Shown here: one piece after another, positions 26,660-35,240 of the stretch
How positions within the stretch are numbered: position 1 is the first letter of the stretch
Layout: each line of letters begins with the position of its first letter
NCBI GenBank assembly: GCA_022773025.1
Contig: JALEZF010000049.1
Coordinates: 1-43,220, forward strand
Length of the DNA stretch: 43,220 nucleotides
Direction: 5' to 3'
Source of the DNA: Clostridium sp.
GTDB taxonomy: Bacteria > Bacillota > Clostridia > Clostridiales > Clostridiaceae
Notes under the pieces: generated by a model
The model's database searches: none
The model's input: only the letters and a program-made list of their open reading frames with translations
What the model was told of the DNA's origin: nothing
Made by a program: the position numbers and the translations under genes

Positions 26660-27857
26660 GATAAGTATTGTTTCTACTGGATTAGGAAATAAAAATCTTT
26701 TAACGGCTGAAGGCCTAAAAGCTATAGAAAATAGTGACACTATAATAGGAGCAGAAAAGCTTATAAAAGAATTTGGAAATGGCAAAGAAACTATAGTCCT
26801 AAAAGGAAACCTAGATTATATAGGTAATTTTATAAAAGAAAACTATGAAAAGAGATCCATAGCTGTCTTGGTAACAGGAGATGCGGGATTATATTCTTTA
26901 GCTCAATCTATAAAAAAGAGACTTGATGAGGATATTCCATGTGAAATAATACCCGGAGTAGGCTCTCTTCAATATCTATGTGGCAAGGTAGGAATAGGAT
27001 ATGAAAATCTAAAGATAGTAAGTCTTCATGGAAAGAAGGGTTCTATACTTCCTTATGTATCTTACAACAAGACACTGTTTGTAATAACAGGTGGTGAGAT
27101 TAAAGCTCATGACGTTATAAAGGAACTTTGTGATAATGGACTAGGTGATGTAAGGATATGTGCTGGAGAAAACATGTCTCATGAAGACGAAAGAATATTA
27201 AAAGGTATTGCAAAAGAATTATTAGGATGTGAGTTTAAAGATTTAACATCTCTTATAATAGAAAATGACAACTATGTAGATTCATATACACCTCTTTTAG
27301 ATAGTGATTTTGTAAGAAGCAAAGTCCCTATGACAAAGGAAGAAACTAGATGGATTACAGTGTCTAAGATGAATATACATCCACAGGATGTCATATATGA
27401 TATAGGCGCAGGTACAGGTTCTGTAACTATAGAAATGGCTAGGAAGGCTAATGAGGGTATGGTTTATGGCATCGAGAGAAATCCAGAAGGAGTTAGCTTA
27501 ATAAATGATAATAAAGCTAAACTAGGAGCTTTCAATGTGAAAGTAATAGAGGGGTTAGCCCCAGAATGTCTTTCGCATCTCCCAAAGCCAGACAAAGTTT
27601 TTATTGGTGGAAGCTGTGGCAATATGAGAGAGATTATAGAAGCTGTTTTAGAAAAGAATCCACAGGTCAAAGTGGTTATAAACACTGTAACTTTAGAATC
27701 ATTAAATGACAGTTTATCAGCTTTGAAGGATTTGAATTTTAATATGGATATCATAAATATGAATGTTTCAAGAGCTTATAGCCTTGGTGGATACAATCTT
27801 ATGAAAGCAAATAACCCTATATATATCATAAGCGGGGAGAAAAATTATGAAGATTAA
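26652..27857 (+). CDS. cbiET: CbiE-CbiT fusion: cobalt-precorrin C5- and C15-methyltransferase/decarboxylase
   Basis: Residues 1-~210 are CbiE, a tetrapyrrole methylase with the GDAG motif (76-79) and PGVGSLQYLC (101-110). Residues ~225-401 are CbiT, with a Rossmann methyltransferase SAM motif DIGAGTGSVTIE (250-261) and FIGGSCGNM later. Together they methylate C5 and C15 and decarboxylate the acetate side chain at C12. The same two activities are fused in CobL of aerobes and in many clostridial proteins. The AGGAGG ribosome site lies inside the end of cbiD. Confidence 0.93.
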   Translation: MNKISIVSTGLGNKNLLTAEGLKAIENSDTIIGAEKLIKEFGNGKETIVLKGNLDYIGNFIKENYEKRSIAVLVTGDAGLYSLAQSIKKRLDEDIPCEIIPGVGSLQYLCGKVGIGYENLKIVSLHGKKGSILPYVSYNKTLFVITGGEIKAHDVIKELCDNGLGDVRICAGENMSHEDERILKGIAKELLGCEFKDLTSLIIENDNYVDSYTPLLDSDFVRSKVPMTKEETRWITVSKMNIHPQDVIYDIGAGTGSVTIEMARKANEGMVYGIERNPEGVSLINDNKAKLGAFNVKVIEGLAPECLSHLPKPDKVFIGGSCGNMREIIEAVLEKNPQVKVVINTVTLESLNDSLSALKDLNFNMDIINMNVSRAYSLGGYNLMKANNPIYIISGEKNYED

Positions 27858-29211
27858 TTTTAGTAGAGTTATGATAGCGGGCACAGGAAGTGGATGTGGT
27901 AAAACCACAGTGACTTGTGCAATACTTAAAGCTTTGAAAAATAGAGGACTTAATGTGACATCCTTCAAATGTGGCCCTGACTATATAGACCCCATGTTTC
28001 ATTCTGAGATAATAGGGACAAAATCAAGGAACCTTGATATGTTTCTATGTGGAGAAGAAACCACAAAATATCTATTTGCTGAAAACTCAAAAGGAAGTGA
28101 TATCTCCATTGTAGAAGGCGTTATGGGGTTTTATGATGGACTTGGAATAAAAAACAGCAAATATTCTTCAAACTATATTTCAAATGAAACAAATACACCT
28201 GTAATTTTAGTAGTTGGCTGCAAAGGAATGGCTTTGTCAATAGCTGCTATAATAAAGGGATACACAGATTTTTATAAAAATAATATAAAAGGTGTCATAA
28301 TAAATGGAGCATCAGAAAAGATGTATCCAATCTATAAAGAAATAATAGAATCAAATACAGGAGTTAAAACTATTGGATTTCTTCCTAAAATAAAAGAAGC
28401 AACAATAGAAAGTAGACATCTAGGACTAGTTACAGCATCTGAAATAGATTCTCTAAATCACAAGATAGATCTCCTTGGGGAAAATGGAGAAAGATACATA
28501 GATATAGATGGACTTCTTGAAATAGCAAATGAAGCTCCACTGATGGAATATGAGAATATAGAAATAGAAAAGAGAAATTCAGTAACTATAGGGGTTGCAA
28601 AAGATAAAGCTTTTTGCTTTTACTATGAAGATAGTCTTCAGCTTTTAAAAAAAATGGGGGCTGAAATAGTGAACTTTTCACCTTTAGAGGACGAGAAACT
28701 TCCTGAGGGAATAAATGGCGTTATACTAGGAGGTGGATATCCAGAGGTATTTGCAGAAAAGCTAAGCAAAAATGAATCTATGCTACATAGCATAAAAACC
28801 GCTATTACAGAAGGCATGCCTGTTTATGCAGAATGCGGCGGCTTTATGTATTTAGGCAATTCTATAAAGGATGAAAGTGAAGCAGAATACCAAATGGTAG
28901 GAGCCATAGATATGAAGTCAGAGCTCACTAAAAGGCTCCAAAACTTTGGATATACAAAACTTATTTCTAAAAAGGACAATCTTTTAGCTGAAAAAGGCTG
29001 GAGCATAAATGCTCATGAGTTTCACTATTCAAAAAGTAGTGATGATGGAGGAGCATTTAGCGCTGTAAAACCTTCTACTGGAGCAGAGCGATGCTGCATT
29101 CATGGAAGCGAAGCTATATTTGCTGGATATCCTCATCTTCACCTTTGGGCAAATGTAGATTTTGCACAGAGATATCTAGGCAAGTGTAGAGAGTATGGAT
29201 TGAAAAAGTAA
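27847..29211 (+). CDS. cbiA: Cobyrinic acid a,c-diamide synthase
   Basis: This 454-aa enzyme has an N-terminal ATP site AGTGSGCGKTT (11-21), FKCGPDYIDPMFH, and a C-terminal class I glutaminase domain with nucleophile C330 in AECGGFMYL. It uses ATP and glutamine to amidate side chains a and c of cobyrinate. It overlaps cbiET by 11 bp and has GGGGAG upstream. CbiP, which adds the other four amides, is absent from the window. Confidence 0.94.
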   Translation: MKINFSRVMIAGTGSGCGKTTVTCAILKALKNRGLNVTSFKCGPDYIDPMFHSEIIGTKSRNLDMFLCGEETTKYLFAENSKGSDISIVEGVMGFYDGLGIKNSKYSSNYISNETNTPVILVVGCKGMALSIAAIIKGYTDFYKNNIKGVIINGASEKMYPIYKEIIESNTGVKTIGFLPKIKEATIESRHLGLVTASEIDSLNHKIDLLGENGERYIDIDGLLEIANEAPLMEYENIEIEKRNSVTIGVAKDKAFCFYYEDSLQLLKKMGAEIVNFSPLEDEKLPEGINGVILGGGYPEVFAEKLSKNESMLHSIKTAITEGMPVYAECGGFMYLGNSIKDESEAEYQMVGAIDMKSELTKRLQNFGYTKLISKKDNLLAEKGWSINAHEFHYSKSSDDGGAFSAVKPSTGAERCCIHGSEAIFAGYPHLHLWANVDFAQRYLGKCREYGLKK

Positions 29212-29254
29212 AGTTAATAAATGAAACCATTATATAATTTAGAGGAGAGGTAAA

Positions 29255-30196
29255 ATGAATACTATTTTTATATTAGTCATAGCTTTTATATTGGATTGCA
29301 TTTTTGGTGATCCTCAAAGCCTTCCTCATCCTATTTGTCTTATAGGAAATCTCATAAAAAATGGAGAAGCTTTCTATAGAAAGCATATGAAAAATGAATT
29401 CGTAGCAGGTATGTTGCTTACTGTAACAGTAGTTACTTTAAGTTTTTTAGTACCATTCCTTATAATATTTATAGCAGGAAAGATAAATAGATATTTTGCT
29501 TTAGCAATAAACATTCTATTTGCTTATCAGATATTAGCAGCAAAATCACTTAAGACAGAAAGTATGAAGGTATATAATCCATTAAAATCAGGAGATCTTC
29601 CAGAAACTCGAAAATTCCTTTCGTGGATTGTTGGGCGTGACACTGGATCTTTGGATGAAGTGGGTGTAACTAAAGCAACGGTTGAAACTGTTGCAGAGAA
29701 TACCACAGATGGAGTCGTGGCACCAATGATTTTTATGGCACTAGGGGGAGCACCTCTAGGATTTATGTATAAAGCTATAAATACATTGGACTCTATGATA
29801 GGTTACAAGAATGACAAATATATGTATTTTGGAAGATTTGCTGCCCGTTTAGATGATGTGGCAAATTTTATACCTGCTAGGATAACGGCAACCTTTATGA
29901 TAATAGCAGCAGCTTTTGTTGGATTAGACTTTAAGAATGCCTTTAAAATTTATGTGAGAGACCGTAGAAATCATAAGAGTCCTAATAGTGCACAGACAGA
30001 ATCAGTATGTGCAGGAGCATTAAATGTTCAGCTTGCTGGAGACGCATATTATTTTGGAAAGCTAACAAAAAAGCCAACTATAGGAGACAAAAATCGAGAA
30101 ATAGAACCTGAGGATATAATAAGAGCAAATAAATTAATGTATGGAACTGTGGTTTTAATTCTATTGGTTATAGTGATGATAGGATGGGCAATATAA
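29255..30196 (+). CDS. cbiB: Adenosylcobinamide-phosphate synthase, membrane protein
   Basis: This 313-aa protein has several membrane segments and the CbiB/CobD family landmarks: LDCIFGDPQSLPHP at the N-terminus, VAENTTDGVVAP, NTLDSMIGYKN, and SPNSAQTESVCAGAL. It attaches aminopropanol (or its phosphate) to adenosylcobyrate at the membrane. The next gene makes the aminopropanol phosphate, so the two act in series. It begins 43 nt after cbiA with AGGAGAGG upstream. Confidence 0.94.
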   Translation: MNTIFILVIAFILDCIFGDPQSLPHPICLIGNLIKNGEAFYRKHMKNEFVAGMLLTVTVVTLSFLVPFLIIFIAGKINRYFALAINILFAYQILAAKSLKTESMKVYNPLKSGDLPETRKFLSWIVGRDTGSLDEVGVTKATVETVAENTTDGVVAPMIFMALGGAPLGFMYKAINTLDSMIGYKNDKYMYFGRFAARLDDVANFIPARITATFMIIAAAFVGLDFKNAFKIYVRDRRNHKSPNSAQTESVCAGALNVQLAGDAYYFGKLTKKPTIGDKNREIEPEDIIRANKLMYGTVVLILLVIVMIGWAI

Positions 30197-30230
30197 AAAT
30201 TTATAATATATAGAAAGAAGGTGTGGTGTA

Positions 30231-31286
30231 ATGTTAAATCTAGTGCATGGTGGAGATATATATTCAAATAAACCTAAGATAGATTTATCTGCAAATATAA
30301 ATCCCCTTGGAATGCCACAATCAGTAATAGATGCAGTAAAGATAAGTCTAAATCAATGTCAAAACTATCCGGATCCCTTATGTAGGGAACTTACATATGC
30401 ATTAAGCATAAGCGAGAGAATTCATAAGGATTGGATTATATGTGGTAATGGAGCTGCTGATGTAATATTTAGATTAGTTTATGCAGCAAAACCTAAAAAG
30501 GCACTGATATTAGCTCCTACCTTTGCAGAATACGAACAAGCTCTTAGAGCTGAGGGTTGTTCAGTAGTATATCATAGATTAAAATATGAAGATAAATTTA
30601 AGGTTACAGAAAGCCTTTTAGATGACATCAATGAAAGTATGGATATGCTTTTCATATGCAATCCAAATAATCCAACGGGACAAATCGTTCCTAAAGAATT
30701 AATGATAAGAATACTAGATAAATGTAGAGAAAAAGATGTTCTTTTAATCATAGATGAATGTTTTAATGATTTCTTAGACGAATCAGAAGAAAATACCATG
30801 AAGGATTATCTTGAATCCTACGATAATCTTTTCATTCTTAAAGCTTTTACGAAGATGTATGCAATGCCAGGACTTAGATTAGGATATGGAATGACATCTA
30901 ACTCTAAAATAAGAGACGGTATCTTTCGGTGTGGGCAGCCATGGAGTGTATCAATTCCGGCTCAGGCAGCAGGACTGCAGGCTTTAAAAGAAAGTGACTA
31001 TCCGGAAAAAACAAGGTCTTTTATAAGAAAAGAAAGAACCTACTTAATTAATGAACTAGAGAGACTTCATATGGAAGTCATAGGTTCTATGGCAAATTAT
31101 ATATTCTTTAAGGCAGGTGGCATAAGAAATCTAAAGGATGAAATGCAGCAGAGAGGAATACTTATACGAAGCTGCAGCAACTACCATGAGCTTAATGAAG
31201 AATATTATAGAATTGCCGTAAAAACTCATGAGGAAAGCCTTGTTTTTATAAAAGAACTAGAGGAAATACTATCATGTCAAATGTAA
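30231..31286 (+). CDS. cobD: L-threonine-O-3-phosphate decarboxylase (CobD-type aminotransferase fold)
   Basis: This 351-aa PLP protein of fold type I begins with HGGDIYSN and SANINPLG, typical of CobD/CobC. It has ICNPNNPTGQ, a DECFND cofactor aspartate, and the Schiff-base lysine K208 in KAFTKMYAMPGLRLGYG. It makes (R)-1-aminopropan-2-ol phosphate for CbiB. Its end overlaps the next gene by 13 bp. A histidinol-phosphate aminotransferase is the nearest alternative, but the context and N-terminal motif favour CobD. Confidence 0.9.
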   Translation: MLNLVHGGDIYSNKPKIDLSANINPLGMPQSVIDAVKISLNQCQNYPDPLCRELTYALSISERIHKDWIICGNGAADVIFRLVYAAKPKKALILAPTFAEYEQALRAEGCSVVYHRLKYEDKFKVTESLLDDINESMDMLFICNPNNPTGQIVPKELMIRILDKCREKDVLLIIDECFNDFLDESEENTMKDYLESYDNLFILKAFTKMYAMPGLRLGYGMTSNSKIRDGIFRCGQPWSVSIPAQAAGLQALKESDYPEKTRSFIRKERTYLINELERLHMEVIGSMANYIFFKAGGIRNLKDEMQQRGILIRSCSNYHELNEEYYRIAVKTHEESLVFIKELEEILSCQM

Positions 31287-32407
31287 TGGTGATAATAGAT
31301 GGAATGACAGACAATCCTATATACGAATTGGGAGGTAAAACACCATTCCAATATGCCAACTGTAAAAACATAAACTACATGAGGGATAATGGGTGTTATG
31401 GTGAGTTTAAGACATGTCCTGATGGATTTAAGGTAGACAGCATGAATTGTATCATGACCCTTCTTGGTATGGAGTCAAGGGACATTCCAAAGGGGAGGGC
31501 TTATTTAGAAGCTTTAGCTCATGATATAGCCATAGATGATGATGATTTGGTTATGAGATGCAATATTATCACTATAGATGAAAAAGGAGAACTGAAGTCA
31601 AGCTGTGGTGAAGGAATTTCTAATGATGAGTTTAATGATATAATTAACCGAAATATAGCTGCCTTCAAAGAAAATGAGAAAGTAAAACTATACAATATTG
31701 GTGGATACAAAAATATATTAGTTATAAAAGGTGCTAAATGTGAATTTGAAAGTACTATAACCTATGCACCACATGAAAATCTTGGAGCAATAATAGAAGA
31801 TGTTATGCCCTACAGTTCAACAGTAAGCACCATGTTAGAGGATATTATGAGGAGAAGCAGAGGCTATATAAAGAATCCTGGTGATGGCTTTAAGGAATAT
31901 ATGCTGATGCCTTGGGGCACATCTTATGTTCAAGATGTACCTAAATTTTATGAGCTTCATGATAAAAGGTGTGCAGTAGTATGTGCTACGGAGATAGTTC
32001 AAGGAATAGCATCAGCAATGGATGCTTATTTGCCAAAGATTAGTGGTGCTACAGCTGATATAGATACAGATCTAAAAAGCAAGCTTAATTGTGCCTTGAA
32101 ACTGTCAAAGGAATATGAAATTGTTATAGTTCATATCAATGGTACGGATGAAGCATCCCATAGAAAGCGACCCTTTGAAAAAGCAAGTTTTCTTAAATCA
32201 ATAGATGAAATAATAGTAGGAGGGCTTGTTGAAAGCAATTGTTTTAATAGCATCTTAGTATGCTGTGACCATAGCAGCTTATCGGATAAGGGAAGTCATA
32301 GAGGCGGTTATCAACCCTTCTTCCTATACAATATGGAAGGGAACAATAAAGGCTTCATAGGTAGATTTGACGGAAAAGAAGCTATAAGAATTCTTACTGA
32401 TAATTAA
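31274..32407 (+). CDS. ApgM-like alkaline-phosphatase-superfamily protein in the cobalamin operon
   Basis: This 377-aa protein resembles archaeal-type cofactor-independent phosphoglycerate mutase (ApgM): MVIIDGMTD at the N-terminus, the serine of FKVDSMNC, RCNIITIDEKG, HINGTDEASHRK and a metal-binding CCDHSSLSDKGSHRGG. Its start lies within cobD, and the operon is all for corrinoids, so mutase activity in glycolysis is unlikely to be its job. Phosphatase action on alpha-ribazole phosphate or an adenosylcobalamin phosphate is a reasonable inference, since no CobC phosphatase is seen. Confidence 0.78.
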   Translation: MSNVMVIIDGMTDNPIYELGGKTPFQYANCKNINYMRDNGCYGEFKTCPDGFKVDSMNCIMTLLGMESRDIPKGRAYLEALAHDIAIDDDDLVMRCNIITIDEKGELKSSCGEGISNDEFNDIINRNIAAFKENEKVKLYNIGGYKNILVIKGAKCEFESTITYAPHENLGAIIEDVMPYSSTVSTMLEDIMRRSRGYIKNPGDGFKEYMLMPWGTSYVQDVPKFYELHDKRCAVVCATEIVQGIASAMDAYLPKISGATADIDTDLKSKLNCALKLSKEYEIVIVHINGTDEASHRKRPFEKASFLKSIDEIIVGGLVESNCFNSILVCCDHSSLSDKGSHRGGYQPFFLYNMEGNNKGFIGRFDGKEAIRILTDN

Positions 32408-32442
32408 ATAAAATTAATGGGAAAATGAAAGGGGAAATTTGA

Positions 32443-33081
32443 ATGGAAAATATAAAACCAGCAGATATAGAAAAAAGAAGTTTTGAGATAATAACAGAAG
32501 AATTAGGGGATATAAAGCTTAATGAAATGGAAGAACCAATAATAAAAAGAGTAATACATACTAGCGCAGACTTTGAATATGTAAACACTCTTTGTTTCTC
32601 TGAAAATGCTGTAGAAGTAGCTCTTGAAGCTATCAAAAATGGTGCGGACATAGTGACTGATACTCAAATGGCTAAGGCTGGAATCAACAAAGCAACTCTA
32701 AAAAAGAGTGGTTCACAAGTACACTGCTTTATGTCAGATGAGGATGTGGCAGTAAAAGCAAAAGAAAATGGAACAACAAGAGCTGTTATATCTATGGAAA
32801 AAGCTTGTGCTTTAGAAAAGTCTCTTATAATGGCTATAGGAAACGCACCTACCGCTCTTATAAGGTTAGATGAACTTATCAAAGAAGGAAAGATAAAACC
32901 AGCTCTAGTAATCGGAGTTCCAGTGGGTTTTGTAAATGTAGTTGAATCTAAAGAAATCATAATGAAATCAGGAGTTCCATATATAGTAGCAAGGGGAAGA
33001 AAAGGCGGCAGCAATGTAGCAGCAGCTATAGTAAATGCACTTTTATATATGGCATTTCCTAGAGAAGAGTTTAGAAAATAG
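32443..33081 (+). CDS. cbiC: Cobalt-precorrin-8 methylmutase
   Basis: This 212-aa protein is CbiC/CobH: IIKRVIHTSADFEY with the catalytic H39, then DTQMAKAGINK, and GNAPTAL and GVPVGFVN in the C-terminal half. It moves the C11 methyl group to C12 to give cobyrinate. GGGGAAA precedes the ATG, and a candidate terminator begins 34 nt after the stop. It is the last gene of the riboswitch-controlled operon. Confidence 0.94.
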   Translation: MENIKPADIEKRSFEIITEELGDIKLNEMEEPIIKRVIHTSADFEYVNTLCFSENAVEVALEAIKNGADIVTDTQMAKAGINKATLKKSGSQVHCFMSDEDVAVKAKENGTTRAVISMEKACALEKSLIMAIGNAPTALIRLDELIKEGKIKPALVIGVPVGFVNVVESKEIIMKSGVPYIVARGRKGGSNVAAAIVNALLYMAFPREEFRK

Positions 33082-33114
33082 TTAAAAGTGAAAAGTTTTG
33101 TGAAAGGATAAATT

Positions 33115-33165
33115 AAAGATTTTTGCTTGAGGATTTTTGAAGTTCTTGGGCATAAATCTTTTTTT
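33115..33165 (+). terminator. Candidate terminator of the cobalamin operon
   Basis: AAAGATTT (33115-33122) pairs with AAATCTTT (33154-33161) across a 31-nt loop, followed by further T residues. The stem is AT-rich, so it may be weak. Confidence 0.45.
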
Positions 33166-33376
33166 GTTTGAATTAAAATAATATTCGCCTGATGGAATAG
33201 TGCGATATGAATACAAAATGAAAGATTTGTATTTTTAAAATTCATATTCTTAAAAATCTGAATAAAATATCATTATTAAAGTGAATAGTTATGAGTAAAA
33301 TAATTAACAAAAACACAAAAAATATGATGTTTTTTTATGCTTAATTCAATAAATTTATAAAAATTCATAGAATATA

Positions 33377-33405
33377 TTTAATAAATTTAAAAAATAATGT
33401 ATAAT
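33377..33405 (+). promoter_or_regulatory. Candidate promoter of the AbgT gene
   Basis: A perfect TATAAT (33400-33405) has TTTAAT (33377-33382) 17 nt upstream. The start codon is 47 nt downstream. Confidence 0.45.
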
Positions 33406-33451
33406 AAGGTTAATACAAATTGCAAAATTAAACGAAAGATGAGGGAATAAC

Positions 33452-34996
33452 ATGAAAAACAAAAATAAAATCAACAAGAAACCTTCATTCATAGAAAGGG
33501 TTGGAAAGAAGATACCAGATCCAGTAATAATATTTATAGCATTGTACGCAATAGTAATGCTTACAACGTTATTCATGGGTGGAAAGACTTTCTCAACATT
33601 AGGAGCTGATGGAGGAAGTATAGTTTATGAAATAAAAAACATGTTCCAAACAGAAAATGTACGATGGATATTTGATAATGCTCTTTTAAAGAACTGGTTA
33701 GGATATGGTGGCGGAGTTCTTGGAACAATTTTAGTTGTAATGCTAGGAGTTGGACTAGCTGAGGAATCTGGACTTTTATCAACTCTTATAAAGAAAGTTG
33801 GATTAAAGGTATCAGATAAATTATTACCTTTAGTATTAGTATTCTTAGGAATCATGAGTAGTATAGCTAGTGATGCTGGATACGTTGTTCTAGTACCACT
33901 TGCAGGATTATTATACTTAGGATTAAAGAAGAATCCGCTTATAGGTATGGCGGCAGCTTTTGCAGGGGTATCAGCGGGATTTAGTGCAAACTTAATACCG
34001 GCAACTCCAACGGATGTAATTGTAGGAAATAATGCAAAGATTTTTGCAGAGGGTCAAGGCATTCCTTTCCTTTCACAAGCAGGATCGGCATTAAATGCAC
34101 CAACAATGCACTATTTCTTTATAGCAGTCTCAACTATCTTATTAACTTTAGTTGGATATTTTGTAACAGTTAAATTTATAAAGCCTAAACTAGAAAAAGA
34201 AACTTATGTAGTGCCAGAAGAAATGCACTTAGGAGATTTCGAAGTAAAGGAAGATGAGAACAAGGCATTAAAATGGGCTGGCTTAGGACTTCTTTTAGCA
34301 TTAGTTTTTGTAGTTATATTAGCATTTGGACCTTTAGCGCCATATGTAAATGATAAGGGCGAAACAGTTAAGCCGATAATAAATAATGTAATACTTATAA
34401 TAACATTCTTATTCTTTGTACCAGGTTTATTCTTTGGAATTAAGATGAATAAATTTAAAAAGGCTATAGATGTTGTACAAGCTATGGCAAAACAAATGAG
34501 TGGAATGGGATATATATTAGTTCTAACATTCTTCTCTTATAACTTCCTAGCGCTTTTAAGCTATTCAAACCTAGGAACTTATATAACTTATTTAGGAGCA
34601 ACTTTCTTACAATCATTAGGACTTGCAGAGTATCCAATCCTTCTAATGATAGGATTTATACTAGTTACTTCAGTAATCAACCTTTTTGTTGGAGGTTTAA
34701 CTTCAAAGTGGATGCTACTTGGACCAATATTTATACCGATGCTATATCAAGTAAATTCAAGCTTGACACCAGATGTAGTTGCAGCAGCATATAGAGTTGC
34801 AGACTCATCTACAAATGTAATATCTCCTCTTATGTCATATGCTGGTATAATACTAGTGTTTATGAAAAAATATAAACCTGAATATACTTTAGGAGATATG
34901 ATAAAGCTTATGTTCCCTTACTCAGTAGCGTTCCTAATAGTTTGGACAATTTTATTAATTGGATTCTTTATGTTAGGACTTCCATTAGGATTTTAA
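33452..34996 (+). CDS. AbgT-family transporter (aminobenzoyl-glutamate / antimetabolite type)
   Basis: This 514-aa protein has about 12 membrane segments and the AbgT signature regions: KIPDPVIIFIALYA at the N-terminus, SDAGYVVLVPLAGLLY, GFSANLIPATPTDVI and, near the end, ADSSTNVISPLMSYAGI. Family members take up p-aminobenzoyl-glutamate in E. coli, or expel sulfonamides and p-aminobenzoate in other bacteria; direction here is unknown. The gene stands alone: a promoter before it and a terminator after. GATGAGGG lies about 6 nt before the ATG. Confidence 0.88.
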   Translation: MKNKNKINKKPSFIERVGKKIPDPVIIFIALYAIVMLTTLFMGGKTFSTLGADGGSIVYEIKNMFQTENVRWIFDNALLKNWLGYGGGVLGTILVVMLGVGLAEESGLLSTLIKKVGLKVSDKLLPLVLVFLGIMSSIASDAGYVVLVPLAGLLYLGLKKNPLIGMAAAFAGVSAGFSANLIPATPTDVIVGNNAKIFAEGQGIPFLSQAGSALNAPTMHYFFIAVSTILLTLVGYFVTVKFIKPKLEKETYVVPEEMHLGDFEVKEDENKALKWAGLGLLLALVFVVILAFGPLAPYVNDKGETVKPIINNVILIITFLFFVPGLFFGIKMNKFKKAIDVVQAMAKQMSGMGYILVLTFFSYNFLALLSYSNLGTYITYLGATFLQSLGLAEYPILLMIGFILVTSVINLFVGGLTSKWMLLGPIFIPMLYQVNSSLTPDVVAAAYRVADSSTNVISPLMSYAGIILVFMKKYKPEYTLGDMIKLMFPYSVAFLIVWTILLIGFFMLGLPLGF

Positions 34997-35036
34997 TAAA
35001 TAAAACTTAAAATTGACTCATTAATCATATATGAAG

Positions 35037-35067
35037 AAGGCGTGTCTCTAGTAGGCAAGCCTTTTTT
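35037..35067 (+). terminator. Terminator of the AbgT gene
   Basis: AAGGCGTGTCT pairs with AGGCAAGCCTT with one mismatch and a short loop, followed by TTTTTT. Confidence 0.78.
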
Positions 35068-35121
35068 ATATTGTAAAAAAATAGACTATAAAGTTGAAAT
35101 TAGTTGAATTTTGTTATAGAA

Positions 35122-35148
35122 TTGACTGGTCAGTATAAAATATATAAA
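35122..35148 (+). promoter_or_regulatory. Candidate promoter with TetR-like palindrome before the YhgE/Pip gene
   Basis: TTGACT (35122-35127) and TATAAA (35143-35148) have a short 15-nt spacer. The -35 lies in TGACTGGTCA (35123-35132), half-sites TGAC/GTCA around two bases, like operators of TetR-type regulators that often control yhgE genes. No TetR gene is in the window. Confidence 0.35.
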
Positions 35149-35240
35149 GAAGGTGATGACTCTGTAATAAAGATTTATTTTTAGGACACTCTAAATATAA
35201 ACTTAATATTTGTATTTCTGCTTAAAAAAGGAGAGCTATC

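Larger units (their letters stand above)
33082..33451. other. 370-nt gene-free stretch between cbiC and the AbgT gene
   Basis: It holds a candidate terminator (33115-33165), a short hairpin AATACAAA/TTTGTATT (33210-33217/33226-33233) and a promoter with TATAAT at 33400-33405. The rest is AT-rich; no gene is seen on either strand. Confidence 0.6.

Noticed and set aside
33210-33233. Hairpin AATACAAA/TTTGTATT as a terminator
   Set aside because: The stem is nearly all A-T with few T residues after it; it can arise by chance in such AT-rich DNA.
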